NCBI GenBank assembly: GCA_012295275.1
Contig: CM022677.1
Span: forward strand, 3,834,053 to 3,898,052
Direction: 5' to 3'
Length of the DNA: 64,000 nt
Source of the DNA: Chrysomallon squamiferum
Lineage: Eukaryota; Mollusca; Gastropoda; Neomphalida; Peltospiridae
Shown here piece by piece: positions 11,501 to 24,770 of this stretch. Positions within the stretch are counted from its first letter, which is position 1; every line of letters starts with the position of its first letter. Position numbers and translations under genes: made by a program. The notes beneath the pieces were generated by a model. That model made no database searches. It saw nothing but the letters and a program-made list of their open reading frames with translations, and was not told where the DNA came from.

Positions 11501-13221
11501 TAAGCATTTTTGTTTCTTTCTTTTTCGTCTAAAGTTTTTAACATGCTAAGATAATGTGTTACATATAGAAGAACAGATACTGGAAACTCGAATAACTTTC
11601 TCGCTCACGAATTTACAATAACTTTGAGATACCCAATTCACACGAAAGGAAGTTGAATTAAAAATGTTGTCTGTAATAATTATACTGTTTGTCATAGATA
11701 TGTAAGTTTGTCGAGCTTAAATAAGTGTTATTATTTGACACTCGTAACTGTTTAGTAGTAGCACAACTACCTGCCAGCAATAACTGATATTTTCCTAAAT
11801 TTAATAGTGTGTTTTGTGTTCTCTCGCTAGAGTGACAGAACGGTTGGCGTCTCCAGTTTTAATTCCCCCACTGCAGACACAACAGCGATATTCAGGAACA
11901 CATTCTTACTTTAGAGGAGAAACTGTTTTAATCATTAAACTTTGATAAATTCTTATTTAAACTTTTATTTAAACTTTTAGTTAAAGTTTAATAAATGTTA
12001 TTTTAGTATAATGCCTTAATTGTTAAATTCTTGAGTGCTTGGTGAGCATTCCAACTTTTCACAGAGTGAAAGTTGGTGATACCTAAAACAAAATAGTTGC
12101 CGAGCATTGTTTTAAAATTCTCTCTCAACACAATGATATAGATATCAGTCTGCTACTACAAAATACAACAACAACAACAACAAACCTAATAAATAAATAA
12201 AATTACTCATAAAGTAATTTTATAACCAAAATTATATATATATGTATACATGCAAGTGGATTAGCATGAATGTATAAATATATATTAACACAGTTGGATG
12301 TTTGTATCTATGTTTGTATGTATGAAGTATGTAAGTCCATCTGTATATATGTATATTTTTGCACCATGAATACTGCTTGATATAACCCTTTTTCAAACTG
12401 TTCAGTTTTAGAGTTTCACATGTAAAGACAACACAGACTTATGTTTCTTTGAAAACTGCAAGCTGCAAACCGAAATGAACTGTATGAAGACTTGTGAAGT
12501 TTGTACAGGTGAAGTCAAGAGGAACAGAATAGATAGACATGATAGTTGATATGTTAAGTAAGGATAAGTAAACAGGATAGTTCATATGTTAAGGAAGGAT
12601 AAATAGGATAGTTGGTATGTTAAGTCATAATAGATACACAGGATTGTTGAGATGTTAAGACAGGATACCAAAGAGCTAGACTTTAAGTAGGATTAACATA
12701 CAGGATATATGATAACATACACATGTCAGATAGGAATAGGTATATAAGGAAGGATATGTAAGCAGAATAGAACCATACTGTTCTGAGTACGATAGATGAG
12801 CATGACAGATACTAGTACAGAAAGGAAAGCTATGTATTAGGCAGGATACCTTGTATATTAATTAGGATATGTGTAAGGTTACCAGTTATGTTAAGAAAAG
12901 ATATATAGACACACGGAACACTTGGGGTACCAGTATACAAGATATATTTGAAAGGATAAGATATGTAGCATATCATGGCTGGGCAGTTTAATTCTGCTTT
13001 GAACATGCGATGTCGGTTTCATGAATACAGACGCGAGCGTACACACATACATACGAACAGACACACACCACATACAACACAGTCACAAAATATTTATATC
13101 TTTAATCTCTGTTAACAAATATAACGATTTGTCATTTGTACACATACATACTCAGCAAATCAATATTACACACAACACAATGTAATTATCGGTAAATGAA
13201 TACGAGCTATTCTATTTTTAG
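11501..13221. other. AT-rich sequence upstream of the EGF gene
   Basis: No supported gene. From about 12530 to 12960 there is a degenerate repeat of GGATA-containing units (GATAGTTGATATGTTAAG-like), and 13020-13180 has ACACATAC-type microsatellite. An acceptor-like CTCTCGCTAG at 11829 is followed by a 37-codon frame ending at 11945; no homology was recognised for it. Confidence 0.5.
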
Positions 13222-14295
13222 ATGAGGGGTGTTCTGAAGGTTATTACCATGGTGATAGCGAAACATGTTACTCCTGTTCTGTCAAAGACACAAAAAGTTC
13301 ACAAAGTTACAAAGAAAAATGTAATATATTTTGTCCCAGTAACAAAACGCATGGTCAACTCTGTGATGAGAACTGTAGTGACAGTTGTTTGGACAGAAAA
13401 TGTAACCGATGGACTGGGGATTGGGATCATTGTCCTTCTGGATTCTCTGGACCACGTTGTAAGCAGCGTTCTCACTGTAACAACATCGACGACATACGCT
13501 TCTGCATCGGTGAGTGTTCTCCTGGTTATTTTGGTCCAAAGTGTGAAGAGGAGTGTCCTCTGCGATGTGAACATGAAGTCTGCAACAAAAAGACGGGAGA
13601 GTGTTTACAATGCATTGAAGGATTTTGGGGTCAGTTTTGTCAGTTTCCTTGTCCATGCAACTGTCTAGGAAATTCATTCTGTCACGGTTGCAAAGTTGGC
13701 TTTTTCGGAATGAACTGCTCAGAGAAATGCAGTGAGAACTGTGTACATCAGGTATGTAACAGGGAGAACGGATCATGTATGGACGGCTGTGTTTCTGGTA
13801 AATATTACAGAGACCACTGTGACAAAGACTGTCCTCATCGTTGTCTGAATTCTACGTGTGATAGCACAACCAGGAAATGTAAGAATGGATGCAACGGCAC
13901 TGATATTTATGGGGCGTTTTTCAACTATTCTTGTGGCTTGGATTTTCGAACTGTGCAGTGTGAAAATATCTCTGATTACGTTGAATGCAGAGCTGTTTGT
14001 GTCAGCGGAAGAACATTTCAGTGATTTCTGTCCTAGGAACTGTAATGGATCATGTCATCAGCTTTCAGGACAATGTCTCCATGGCTGTGTTTCTGGTTAC
14101 CATGGTATCTACTGCAACAAATCATGCCCCACTACCTGTCTCGGAAGTGCATGTCATCAAAACAACAGAACGTGTGTACACGGATGTGTAACGTGGTTAT
14201 ACGGACGACGTGCTCAAATCGATGCAGTGACAACTGTGCTGTGTGTGATACTAATGGGATCTGTATTTTGTCTTCAAACGATAGTCACAACGAAT
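13222..14295 (+). CDS. Multi-EGF (MEGF10/SREC-like) extracellular protein, large exon with two frame breaks
   Basis: The exon follows TTCTATTTTTAG and ends before GTAAGT. It encodes a series of cysteine-rich laminin-type/EGF-like modules: EGCSEGYYHG, then CPSGFSGPRC, CSPGYFGPKC, CIEGFWGQFC, CKVGFFGMNC, GCVSGKYYRDHC and GCVSGYHGIYC. This is the pattern of multiple EGF-like domain and class F scavenger receptor proteins, which bind extracellular ligands or apoptotic cells. The frame in use shifts once near 14005-14025 (a stop, TGA at 14022-14024, follows VSGRTFQ) and again near 14195-14213, after which TTCSNRCSDNCAVCD continues in the original frame. Cysteine spacing is kept across both breaks, so they look like single-base indels in otherwise good coding sequence. 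No signal peptide or membrane segment is in this exon, and upstream exons were not found. Confidence 0.75.
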
Positions 14296-14299
14296 GTAA

Positions 14300-14650
14300 G
14301 TACACACACACACACACACACACACTACTATTAGTACTACTATTGTTACTACTATTATTATCTCTAGTACTAACACTACTATTAGTACTACTACTATTAC
14401 TACTATTATTATCTCTAGTACTAACACTACTATTACTACTAATATTATCTCTAGTACTAACACTACTATTAGTACTACTACTATTACTACTATTATTATC
14501 TCTAGTACTACCACTACTATTAGTACTACTACTATTACTACTAATATTATCTCTAGTACTAACACTACTATTAGTACTACTATTATTATCTCTAGTACTA
14601 CCACTACTATTACTACTACTACTAATATCACTATTATTACTAGTGCTACA
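14300..14650. repeat. (CA)n followed by ACT-trinucleotide minisatellite
   Basis: A short CA tract is followed by roughly 60 bp units of TACTACTATTAGTACTACTA and ATCTCTAGTACTAACAC. It lies in the presumed last intron of the EGF gene. Open frames on both strands are Leu- or Val-only. Confidence 0.9.
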
Positions 14651-14713
14651 ACTATAAAAAGTATTACTAATACTACTGTTTTAACACCAATTTATTACTG
14701 CTACTACTTTCAG

Positions 14714-14760
14714 CACTGCAGTTACAGTTGATGACAGACTGTTTCTCAGATGAAACTTGA
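14714..14760 (+). CDS. Possible terminal exon of the multi-EGF gene
   Basis: After CTACTACTTTCAG the sequence reads, in the phase required by the exon ending at 14295, SLQLQLMTDCFSDET and then TGA. The intervening intron (14296-14713) is filled with CA and ACT-type repeats. The match rests only on splice sites, phase and short length, so another terminal exon is possible. Confidence 0.3.
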
Positions 14761-14875
14761 TAGACGCTTAACAATAACATTAGAAATAAAATACATTTCA
14801 TGTCATTTTAGTTTGTACAAGCCGGCACTCTGTTTGAAACTATAGCTATGATTGGTCCCAAATGAATGAGAGTTA

Positions 14876-14924
<49 letters not shown>
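14876..14924. repeat. (CA)n microsatellite
   Basis: About 24 CA units. Confidence 0.95.
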
Positions 14925-14927
<3 letters not shown>

Positions 14928-15049
14928 GCAATTTTATCCATAAGCTAACTTGGAACAATATGTTAAGGATTCAACTGAATATAAATGTTACGCTAAAAAA
15001 AAAAAAATTAAAATTAAAAATTAAAAAATTAAAGTAATGCAACACTAAT

Positions 15050-15375
15050 CCTTGCCATAAACCTAACCATAAACTTACACAAACCACACCTTTAACTGTA
15101 ACCCTAATTCTAATCATAACCAAACTATTAACTCTGACTCTGATAAGTTTACTTGTAACACTCTCATGAATGAAATAAATGTTATTTTAAATTTTACCTG
15201 AAAAGTCACTGAACTTTGGAAAGTTAATTTTTTTTAAATAAAAGTAATATTAAAAGTTATCCTAAGACTAATCAGAAAATATTCCACATTTTATTTGAAT
15301 AGTGACTTTAGATAAATGGATAATTAAACTTTACCTCACCCTCATATGAGGCCTAACCAAAACATAATGCTAACC
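15050..15375. other. Degenerate CTAACC-rich sequence
   Basis: Scattered AACCATAA, AACCCTAA and CTAACC motifs and no gene. It leads into the 54 bp array. Confidence 0.6.
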
Positions 15376-16196
15376 TTAATCTTGAACATAAAACATAACC
15401 CCAAACTAACCTAAATGTTATCATAGTGTTAGCCCTGAACATAAAACATAACCCCAACACTAACCTAAATGTTACCATAGTGTTAATCTTGAACATAAAA
15501 CATAACCCCAACATTAACCTAAATGTTATCATAGTGTTAACCCTTGAACATAAAACATAACCCCAACACTAACCTAAATGTTACCATAGTGTTAATCTTG
15601 AACATAAAACATAACCCCAACATTAACCTAAATGTTACCATAGTGTTAATCTTGAACATAAAACATAACCCCAACACTAACCTAAATGTTACCATAGAGT
15701 TAACCCTGAACATAAAACATAACCCCAACACTAACCTAAATGTTACCATAGTGTTAGCCCTGAACATAAAACATAACCCCAACACTAACCTAAATGTTAC
15801 CATAGTGTTAGCCCTGAACATAAAACATAACCCCAACACTAACCTAAATGTTACCATAGTGTTAACCCTGAACATAAAACATAACCCCAACACTAACCTA
15901 AATGTTACCATAGTGTTAATCTTGAACATAAAACATAACCCCAACATTAACCTAAATGTTACCATAGTGTTAGCCCTGAACATAAAACATAACCCGAACA
16001 CTAACCTAAATGTTACCATAGTGTTAATCTTGAACATAAAACATAACCCCAACATTAACCTAAATGTTACCATAGTGTTAGCCCTGAACATAAAACATAA
16101 CCCCAACACTAATGTTACCATAGTGTTAATCTTGAACATAAAACATAACCCCAACACTAACCTAAATGTTACCATAGTGTTAACCCTGTCCATACT
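15376..16196. repeat. 54 bp minisatellite, ~15 copies
   Basis: The unit contains GAACATAAAACATAACCCC, then AACACTAACCTAAATGTTAC and CATAGTGTTA. Copies differ by a few substitutions (GTTAATCTTG versus GTTAGCCCTG or GTTAACCCTG). Because 54 is divisible by 3, the array is open for more than 220 codons on both strands; these are repeat translations, not genes. Confidence 0.95.
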
Positions 16197-17274
16197 CTTT
16201 TTTTTAATAATATGATAAATTAAGGATTTATAGAAAAAAACAATTGATTTTAAAATATATGATAACACTCATCACAAGCTTTCCAAAATTGATTTTATAA
16301 ATAAAATCATTGTAAATTTTATACTAATACTCAACACAATGTGTTTAATTTTTTTATCCTAAAACTGTTTGTATATGCAAAATCTTTGGAGATCTATTGA
16401 TAATTAAATCATCTAACCCTAATCATAATTGCTACCCTTAACCCAAACCTAACCCTCACCTGTTTGATCCCAATATTCAACATAATTTTTTCATGTTTCA
16501 TATGAAAACTACTTTAGACAGTCAGTTAGATAAATCTATGCTAAACAAAAATCTAACTCCACTCTAATCCTAACACTAATCTCAACTCCAACACTAACTC
16601 TAATGCTAAAAATAGCCCTAACCCTAATGGTAACCATAACCTTAACCCTACACATAGCCTTAACCTTACTTGCAATAATGTGATAAAGTAATGATTTACT
16701 GAAATAAAACTTATTTTAAATTTTATCCTAATACTCATGTATATTTTAAAAGGTGTTGTAATTAATCATAACATTTTTCAAGTTTTATATCTTGAGAATC
16801 TTGAACTAAATATATAATCAAATGAACGCTGACCATAATCCTAAAACCAGCCCTAATATTTACCCTAATCATCACCCAAAGCCAAAGCTTAACCCCTATC
16901 CTAACTTTAATTCCAACACTGACCCTTATTCTAAACCTAACCCAACCCTAATGCTAGCTGACACCCATCCATAAACCTTCACACTAAGCATAACCATAAC
17001 CCTAATGCAAACTGTTAACACTCACCAATAGCTTCACATTACTCTTAAACATAATGTTAACCCTAACACTAACATTAATCACAGCATAACATTATCTGAT
17101 AAACTAAGGCTTTCTTTAAATGTTATTCTAACAATCATAATATACTTTCTCAACTAAACTGTTTTTGAAATTAAAGATGTCTTTAAATTTTAATCTGAAA
17201 AAGTATACTAAACTTTTTCAAGTTTTCTATAAAATATAGGTAATTAAATCTAACACAAACCCTAAGTATAACGT
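16197..17274. repeat. Degenerate CCCTAA/CTAACC telomere-like sequence
   Basis: Dense but irregular AACCCTAA, CTAACCCT and CCTAACAC words are interspersed with AT-rich stretches that resemble one another (TTTTAAATTTTATCCTAATACTCA-like at several places). No gene seen. Confidence 0.75.
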
Positions 17275-17960
17275 TAATGCTAACCTAAAACCTGACACTA
17301 TCACTAACCCTAACCTAGTCACACTTCTAATGCTAACCTAAACCTAACACTATCACTAACTCTAAACCTAGTCACACTTCTAATGCTAACCTAAACCTAA
17401 CACTATCACTAACCCTAACCCTAGTCACACTTCTAATGCTAACCTAAACCTAAACCTAACACTATCACTAACCCTAACCCTAGTCACACTTCTAATGCTA
17501 ACCTAAACCTAACACTATCACTAACCCTAACCCTAGTCACACTTCTAATGCTAACCTAAACCTAACACTATCACTAACCTAAACCTAGTCACACTTCTAA
17601 TGCTAACCTAAACCTAACACTATCACTAACCCTAAACCTAGTCACACTTCTAATGCTAACCTAAACCTAACACTATCACTAACCCTAACCCTAGTCACAC
17701 TTCTAATGCTAACCTAAACCTAACACTATCACTAACCCTAACCCTAGTCACACTTCTAATGCTAACCTAAACCTAACACTATCACTAACCCTAACCCTAG
17801 TCACACTTCTAATGCTAACCTAAACCTAACACTATCACTAACCCTAACCCTAGTCACACTTCTAATGCTAACCTAAACCTAACACTATCACTAACCCTAA
17901 ACCTAGTCACACTTCTAATGCTAACCTAAACCTAACTCTATCACTAACCCTAACACTTGA
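17275..17960. repeat. 53 bp minisatellite, ~12-13 copies
   Basis: The unit contains CTAACCTAAACCTAACACT, ATCACTAACCCTAACCCTAG and TCACACTTCTAATG. Two perfect CTAACC/CCCTAA words per unit make it telomere-like. Variants replace CCCTAACC by CCTAAACC or CTCTAAACC. Confidence 0.95.
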
Positions 17961-18600
17961 CCTACCCATAACTTTACTTGTAAAGATAAACTATTGGTAT
18001 TTATGAAACCTTTAAACTCTTTAGTTAAACACTAAAACCCTAACCCTAGTCAAACACTTTTCCTAATAACCTCATCCTAAAGCCCTAAAACCCACTTTAT
18101 CCTCAACATTAACCTCATCCTGACCACAGCCCTTCTAATGCTAAACTAAAACTTTATCCTCAACACTAACATCCTAAACCTAGTCACACTTCTAATGCTA
18201 ACCTAAAACCTAACTTTATCCTCAACACTAACCCTCATCCTGACCAAGCCCCTAACTAAATCCTGACCACAACTCGAACTTTATCCTCAACACTAACCCT
18301 CATCCTGACCACAGCCCTGCTCAGCCTCAGCCTAAGCCTAGCCATAACGTTAGTGGTAACAAGATGAGTTACACCTGTTTATAAAATAAAACTTATTTTA
18401 AATTCTCTTTAGTTAATTAAATCTAACACAAATTTAAGCCAATACTAAACCTAACCCAACTTAAACTCTAACCTTGATACTAAATTAAACTAAATTCTAA
18501 TGCTAACCTTAATACTAAATTAAACCAAATTCTAATGCTAACCTTAATACTAAATTAAACCAAATTCTAATGCTAACCCAAATGCAGGTACACAACCATT
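17961..18600. repeat. Degenerate continuation: CTAACCCTCATCCTGACC and TAAATTAAACCAAATTC repeats
   Basis: 18050-18340 has partial units with AACTTTATCCTCAACACTAA. 18480-18580 has three ~36 bp units with ACTAAATTAAAC and AAATTCTAATGCTAACC. No coding sequence. Confidence 0.8.
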
Positions 18601-19371
18601 TATCTAGCTTCCAGAAATCAAAAGAATTAAGAAAATAATTTAAAATAAAATTTAAAAAATCAGCTAGTTTTAAAACCAGTTATTTCTTAATCTGGTACAG
18701 TTCTTTTTACTTCAAATTTTTTCTTAATACTCATCATAAATTTGTCCAAGTTAACTTTTTAAATTTATAATTATATTACATTTTATCATGACAAAAATCT
18801 AAACTTTCCTGATTTAATTGTTACAGATAAAATATGTTTTAAATTTGTTCCTCAGACACATCATAAAATGTTGTGAGTTAATTTTTCTAAATGAAAGCTA
18901 TACAAAAATTGTCCTCACTTTAAATTTGACAACTTTGTCTTTATTAGGGTCATTCTGTGTCAAATTACCCTCCCCGAAAAATACATTTTAAACCCGACTG
19001 TCTCAGATTTTTATGAAACTTGTTATACTTCTTGATTGTACAACACCAAATCTGAAACATTAATGGTTTGGGAGATATGGCCCACTTTTTCTTTGATTTA
19101 ATTCATACTGAATGAGATAAATAAACCTTGACAGATTGAGTACATACATTACTATGCTAATACACACTATCGTTTTGGTTAATTTATGTACAGCTACTTT
19201 TTGAACTGTATATTATATATAAGAAAAATAAATAAATAAATATTTAAGATGAATTGAGGAAAAACAAAAAACTTTTAAAATACAAGATAAACAAGAAGAA
19301 AAATAAAAACAAAAAATAAAAAAGGGAATAAACAAATAAAGGAATTCAATTAGTATAGAATTTTTGCACCA

Positions 19372-19422
<51 letters not shown>

Positions 19423-19445
19423 TAATAATAATAATAAAATAAAAT

Positions 19446-19503
<58 letters not shown>

Positions 19504-20106
19504 CAATTTAATTCATCATTGGTTTGATAAAGATTTATCTTTCTAAATTAATATGGATAAAAGCCATATTCCATTTTTGTTGTATTTTTGTTATTTACTT
19601 TAAATAATTATGATTAAAAAAATTAACATACATGTATGTTAAAACAGTTTATTAAAAAGAGTATATTTGGTAAATAACTAATGATTACAAGGAATTGTGG
19701 ATTGTCAGTCAAAGTTCTTTAATGTTGTTAATGAAATAAAGTTATGTAAGGTAATATAAACAGAGTTAACTGGAAACAAAAAATTAAAAATTAAAAAACA
19801 CCAAAAAATACAACTCTCCATAAAATAAAATAAAAATAAAATAATGAAAAATAAAAAAAAAAAAAAACAACAACAAACATACAAATAAAAATACTTATGT
19901 GCATGCAAATGTGATTTTAAACCATATTTAATTTGCCATTCATAATTATTGTAAAGCTTAGGAAACCAAAAAACAAATGTTACCAAAAATGTACCCAAAA
20001 ATGAATAATAATAATAAAATAATATATATATTAAATAGTAAGTTTCTCATTGATGTATATAAACATATAATATGTATTTGATTTTTAATTCTATTACTAT
20101 TATTTT

Positions 20107-20138
<32 letters not shown>

Positions 20139-20175
20139 ATTGAAAACTGTAATCTAAAAACAATAACACAAACAA
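18601..20175. other. AT-rich sequence with (AAT)n tracts
   Basis: No gene seen. (AAT)n runs at 19372-19502 and 20100-20135 produce poly-Tyr/Ile/Asn frames. Confidence 0.7.
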
Positions 20176-20204
20176 CTGTAACTAAATGTACACTGTTAAA
20201 CCTA

Positions 20205-21670
20205 ATAACACAAAACCTAATGTTAAACTTAACTTTGTACCTAATGTTAAACTTAACTTTGTACCTAATGTTAAACTTAACTTTGTACTTAATGTTAAAC
20301 TTAACTTTGTACCTAATGTTAAACTTAACTTTGTACTTAATGTTAAACTTAACTTTGTACTTAATGTTAAACTTAACTTTGTACCTAATGTTAAACTTAA
20401 CTAATGTTAAACTTAACTTTGTACCTAATGTTAAACTTAACTTTGTACCTAATGTTAAACTTAACTTTGTACCTAATGTTAAACTTAACTTTGTACTTAA
20501 TGTTAAACTTAACTTTGTACTTAATGTTAAACTTAACTTTGTACTTAATGTTAAACTTAACTTTGTACCTAATGTTAAACTTAACTTTGTACCTAATGTT
20601 AAACTTAACTTTGTACCTAATGTTAAACCCTGTACTTAATGTTAAACTTAACTTTGTACTTAATGTTAAACTTAACTTTGTACTTAATGTTAAACTTAAC
20701 TTTGTACCTAATGTTAAACTTAACTTTGTACCTAATGTTAAACTTAACTTTGTACCTAATGTTAAACTTAACTTTGTACTTAATGTTAAACTTAACTTTG
20801 TACCTAATGTTAAACTTAACTTTGTACTTAATGTTAAACTTAACTTTGTACCTAATGTTAAACTTAACTTTGTACTTAATGTTAAACTTAACTTTGTACT
20901 TAATGTTAAACTTAACTTTGTACTTAATGTTAAACTTAACTTTGTACCTAATGTTAAACTTAACTTTGTACCTAATGTTAAACTTAACTTTGTACTTAAT
21001 GTTAAACTTAACTTTGTACTTAATGTTAAACTTAACTTTGTACCTAATGTTAAACTTAACTTTGTACCTAATGTTAAACTTAACTTTGTACTTAATGTTA
21101 AACTTAACTTTGTACTTAATGTTAAACTTAACTTTGTACTTAATGTTAAACTTAACTTTGTACCTAATGTTAAACTTAACTTTGTACCTAATGTTAAACT
21201 TAACTTTGTACCTAATGTTAAACTTAACTTTGTACCTAATGTTAAACTTAACTTTGTACCTAATGTTAAACTTAACTTTGTACTTAATGTTAAACTTAAC
21301 TTTGTACTTAATGTTAAACTTAACTTTGTACCTAATGTTAAACTTAACTTTGTACCTAACCTAATGTTAAACTTAACTTTGTACTTAATGTTAAACTTAA
21401 CTTTGTACTTAATGTTAAACTTAACTTTGTACTTAATGTTAAACTTAACTTTGTACCTAATGTTAAACTTAACTTTGTACTTAATGTTAAACTTAACTTT
21501 GTACCTAATGTTAAATTTAACTTTGTACCTAATGTTAAACTTAACCCTGTACTTAATGTTAAACTTAACTTTGTACTTAATGTTAAACTTAACTTTGTAC
21601 TTAATGTTAAACTTAACCCTGTACCTAATGTTAAACTTAACTTTGTACCTAATGTTAAACTTAACCCTAA
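20205..21670. repeat. 24 bp minisatellite, ~60 copies
   Basis: The unit core is TTAAACTTAACTTTGTAC plus CTAATG or TTAATG. Copies are nearly identical; the main variation is a C/T change directly after GTAC, with a few length defects (20400, 20630, 21355). Eight codons per unit give very long open frames in several phases. The right edge passes into CCCTAACCC-type sequence (21661-21800). Confidence 0.97.
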
Positions 21671-22031
21671 CCCAACTATAACATTAACCCTTACCACAGG
21701 CTAAACCTGATGCTAAATCTAACCCTAACCTAACTATAACATTAACCTTTACCACAGGCTAAACCTGATGCTAAATCTAACCCTAACCATAACTGTAGCC
21801 ATAAACTTACTTTTTCTTAATTCTCAAACATTCAGTTTGAATGATGCTAATATCATTTTTGTCATATTCACTGATTTAATTGGACAGTTAAGTGAACTCA
21901 CTCTGTAAGTCAAATTAAGTTTTCACATTAAAGTAGGTTGAATATAATTTTATGATCAGCATGCAAATAGGAATTATTTGCATAGTTGTTGTGTGGCTGC
22001 ACTTTCTAAACAATACTGCTTATTTTTATGA

Positions 22032-22073
<42 letters not shown>

Positions 22074-22326
22074 GGCAAAAATTATGTCAGTTACTGGCTT
22101 ATTATGAAATTTGGATAGCCACAGGATGGATTTAAAATCCTCATAAATATATGCAAGAATAGGATTAAAATCTGAAAATAATTTTGAAATATTAATTCAA
22201 ACAAAATTAATATAAAATTCTTTTTAAAAGACATAGTGATTTTTCTATCAGAATGATTTATTTGAAAGTCTTATTAACACACACACACACACACAAATAC
22301 ACACACAAATACACACACACACAAAT

Positions 22327-22358
<32 letters not shown>

Positions 22359-23597
22359 TGTATTTTAATGTAGAATGTTGCTGCAGTGTTTGGTGTTGTA
22401 TCATTTAAAATGCTCTCTTTTTTTATATGCTAGATTTTATATGTCTGCATTTTTGTTCTGACATTATGTTTTAAGTAACAAATTACCCTTTTGAATTTAT
22501 GAAATTTTGTGATAGACTCGCTGAATTTCTTGATTTGTTCAACATTTTGTCTAAATAGATATGAATTGTAATATATGAAAACAAACTGCTATAAAACTGA
22601 ACACGTGAAGATAGAGATTATAGAGAGATGCTAAAAGCAGGAGTTAATTAAGTACAAGGTGGGTATAGTTTTACTGTTTCCATGATCAGCAAAACACATG
22701 TAATCATTGTAAGACTAATAAAACTAATATTAGTATTTATAACTTTAATTTTAGAAATATTAATAGTAGTATTCGCAGTAGCAGTATTAGCAGTTTCAGT
22801 TTATTGGTTACAACAACAAAAACATAATAAAACATAATCGACTTACTTTGTTTTGTTGTTTTTCACTAAGTCAGTTTAGTCTCCCAGTATTAAGACATTA
22901 TTTTTAAAGAAAAGATACACTAAGTAATAGAAATAAACAAAATGCACATCATATCCATCATCCAATCATTAGAATGGAGAAAAATATAAAACAATTATCA
23001 TAAAGCTATGAATTTACAATTGTTGCCATGTTCCTATTGTTGTTCCTACTTGTCTAGTGACGTCATTCCGATTACGTAAATTGGCAAAGTTAATCGTCTC
23101 ATTTATTTCTCACTTGAATCATTTACTTATTTGTTTGTTTAGTAATACATTTATAAATTTTGAAAATGTTTAGGTCACTTATTTTCCTAATCACTGCGTA
23201 ACATAACTAGACTATATACGTCTAGACTGTAGGAACTCGGTATTTCATCATGTTCGGACATTTCTGTAACATAACAAATTATGAAGAATTAATGTGGCCG
23301 TATTCGATTTTGTGAGACTGTTCTGTAACCGAAAACTTAGATTGAATGTTGAGATGGTTTCTGTGAACAAAATCACCATGTTGTAGTTCAGTTTTCTATA
23401 TATAAATATAATATCGATACAACTGTTCAGAACAGTTAGCGGTTACATTCTTTTGTCGTTAACTGGTTTTGGTTGCTGTGATGTGAAAATATAAACAAAT
23501 GGGAAACCACTTTTCATATAGCAGTTTTATTAGTACTGTTATTGCAGTAGAAATAATATATACTAGTAGAAAAAATAGTAGTTGCAGTAGTAACAGT
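21671..23597. other. AT-rich spacer with CA tracts
   Basis: 21671-21800 is telomere-like CTAACCCTAACC sequence containing a ~63 bp unit twice (CATTAACC, then CACAGGCTAAACCTGATGCT). CA tracts lie at 22034-22071 and 22279-22352. No gene recognised. Confidence 0.65.
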
Positions 23598-23619
23598 TGT
23601 TGTTGTTGTTGTTGTTGTT

Positions 23620-23650
<31 letters not shown>

Positions 23651-23670
23651 TTATTATTATTATTATTTGG
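23598..23670. repeat. (GTT)n(CTT)n(ATT)n compound microsatellite
   Basis: Three adjoining trinucleotide runs. Confidence 0.95.
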
Positions 23671-23719
23671 GAGACTAGGTAGTGTACAAAAGGATTTATT
23701 TACAGCAAAGGTCATGTGT

Positions 23720-23959
23720 GTGTGTTGTATGTATGTATGTGTGTGTGTGTGTGTTTATATGTAGTTTAGGATTTTGAATAGTCTCTGTCTCAACAGACTT
23801 TGCACACAGACAATATTTTGGGAATGTATGTTTTGTTGTATGGACAGGGTATGTTATGTTGTTTGTTGTATATATATGTATGTTTTATTGTATGTATGTT
23901 TTGTTTTGTATATATATGTATGTTTGTTTTGTTATATATATATATGTATGTTTTTTGTT

Positions 23960-23991
<32 letters not shown>

Positions 23992-24705
23992 TTTGTTGTA
24001 TATATGTATATATATGTATGTTTTGTTGTATATATATGTATGTATTTTTGTTGTATATATATGTATGTTTTTGTTGTATATATATATATATGTATGTTTT
24101 GTTTATATATGTATGTATGTTTTGTTGTATATATATGTATGTTTTGTTTATATATATGTATGTTGTATATATATATATGTTTGTTGTATATATATATGTT
24201 TTGTATATATATATGTATGTTTTGTTTTGTTGTATGTATATGTATGTATGTATGTTTTTTTGTATATGTATGTATGTGTTTATTTTGTGGTATATATGTA
24301 TGTATGTGTTTGTTGTATATATGTATGTGTTTTTGTTGTATATATATGTGTTTATGTTTTGTTGTATATATATGTATGTATGTTTTGTTGTATATATATA
24401 TGTTTTGTTGTATGTATATATATGTATGTTTTGTTGTATATATATGTATGTGTTTGTTGTATATATATGTATGTTTTGTTGTATATATATGTATGTGTTT
24501 TTGTATATATATGTATGTTTTGTTGTATATGTATGTATGTTTTGTTGTATATGTATGTATGTTTTGTGGTATATGTATGCATGTGTTTGTTGTATATGTA
24601 TTTGTATGTATGTATGTGTCTGTACATGTTTGTATGTGTGTCTGTTGTGTATGTGTGTGTTGTATGTATGTGTGTGTCTGTTGTATGTATGTTAATGTGT
24701 GTGTG

Positions 24706-24740
<35 letters not shown>

Positions 24741-24770
24741 CATGTGTGTGTTGTAATGTGTGTTGTGTAG
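23720..24770. repeat. TATATGTATGTTTTGTTG-type repeat array
   Basis: About 1 kb of irregular 20-30 bp units mixing (TA)n, (TGTA)n and TTTTGTTG. It gives Tyr/Val/Cys-rich open frames over 300 codons on both strands, which are repeat artefacts. Confidence 0.95.

Noticed and set aside
15537-16268. 223-243 codon frames on both strands (HNPNTNLNVT; FRLVLGLCFM)
   Set aside because: The 54 bp unit is divisible by 3, so both strands stay open. Telomere-like repeat, not a repeat protein.
20205-21681. Open frames of up to 425 codons made of NVKLNFVP/LNLTLYLM repeats
   Set aside because: They are translations of the 24 bp minisatellite; other phases of the same array are open too, and there are no splice or start signals.
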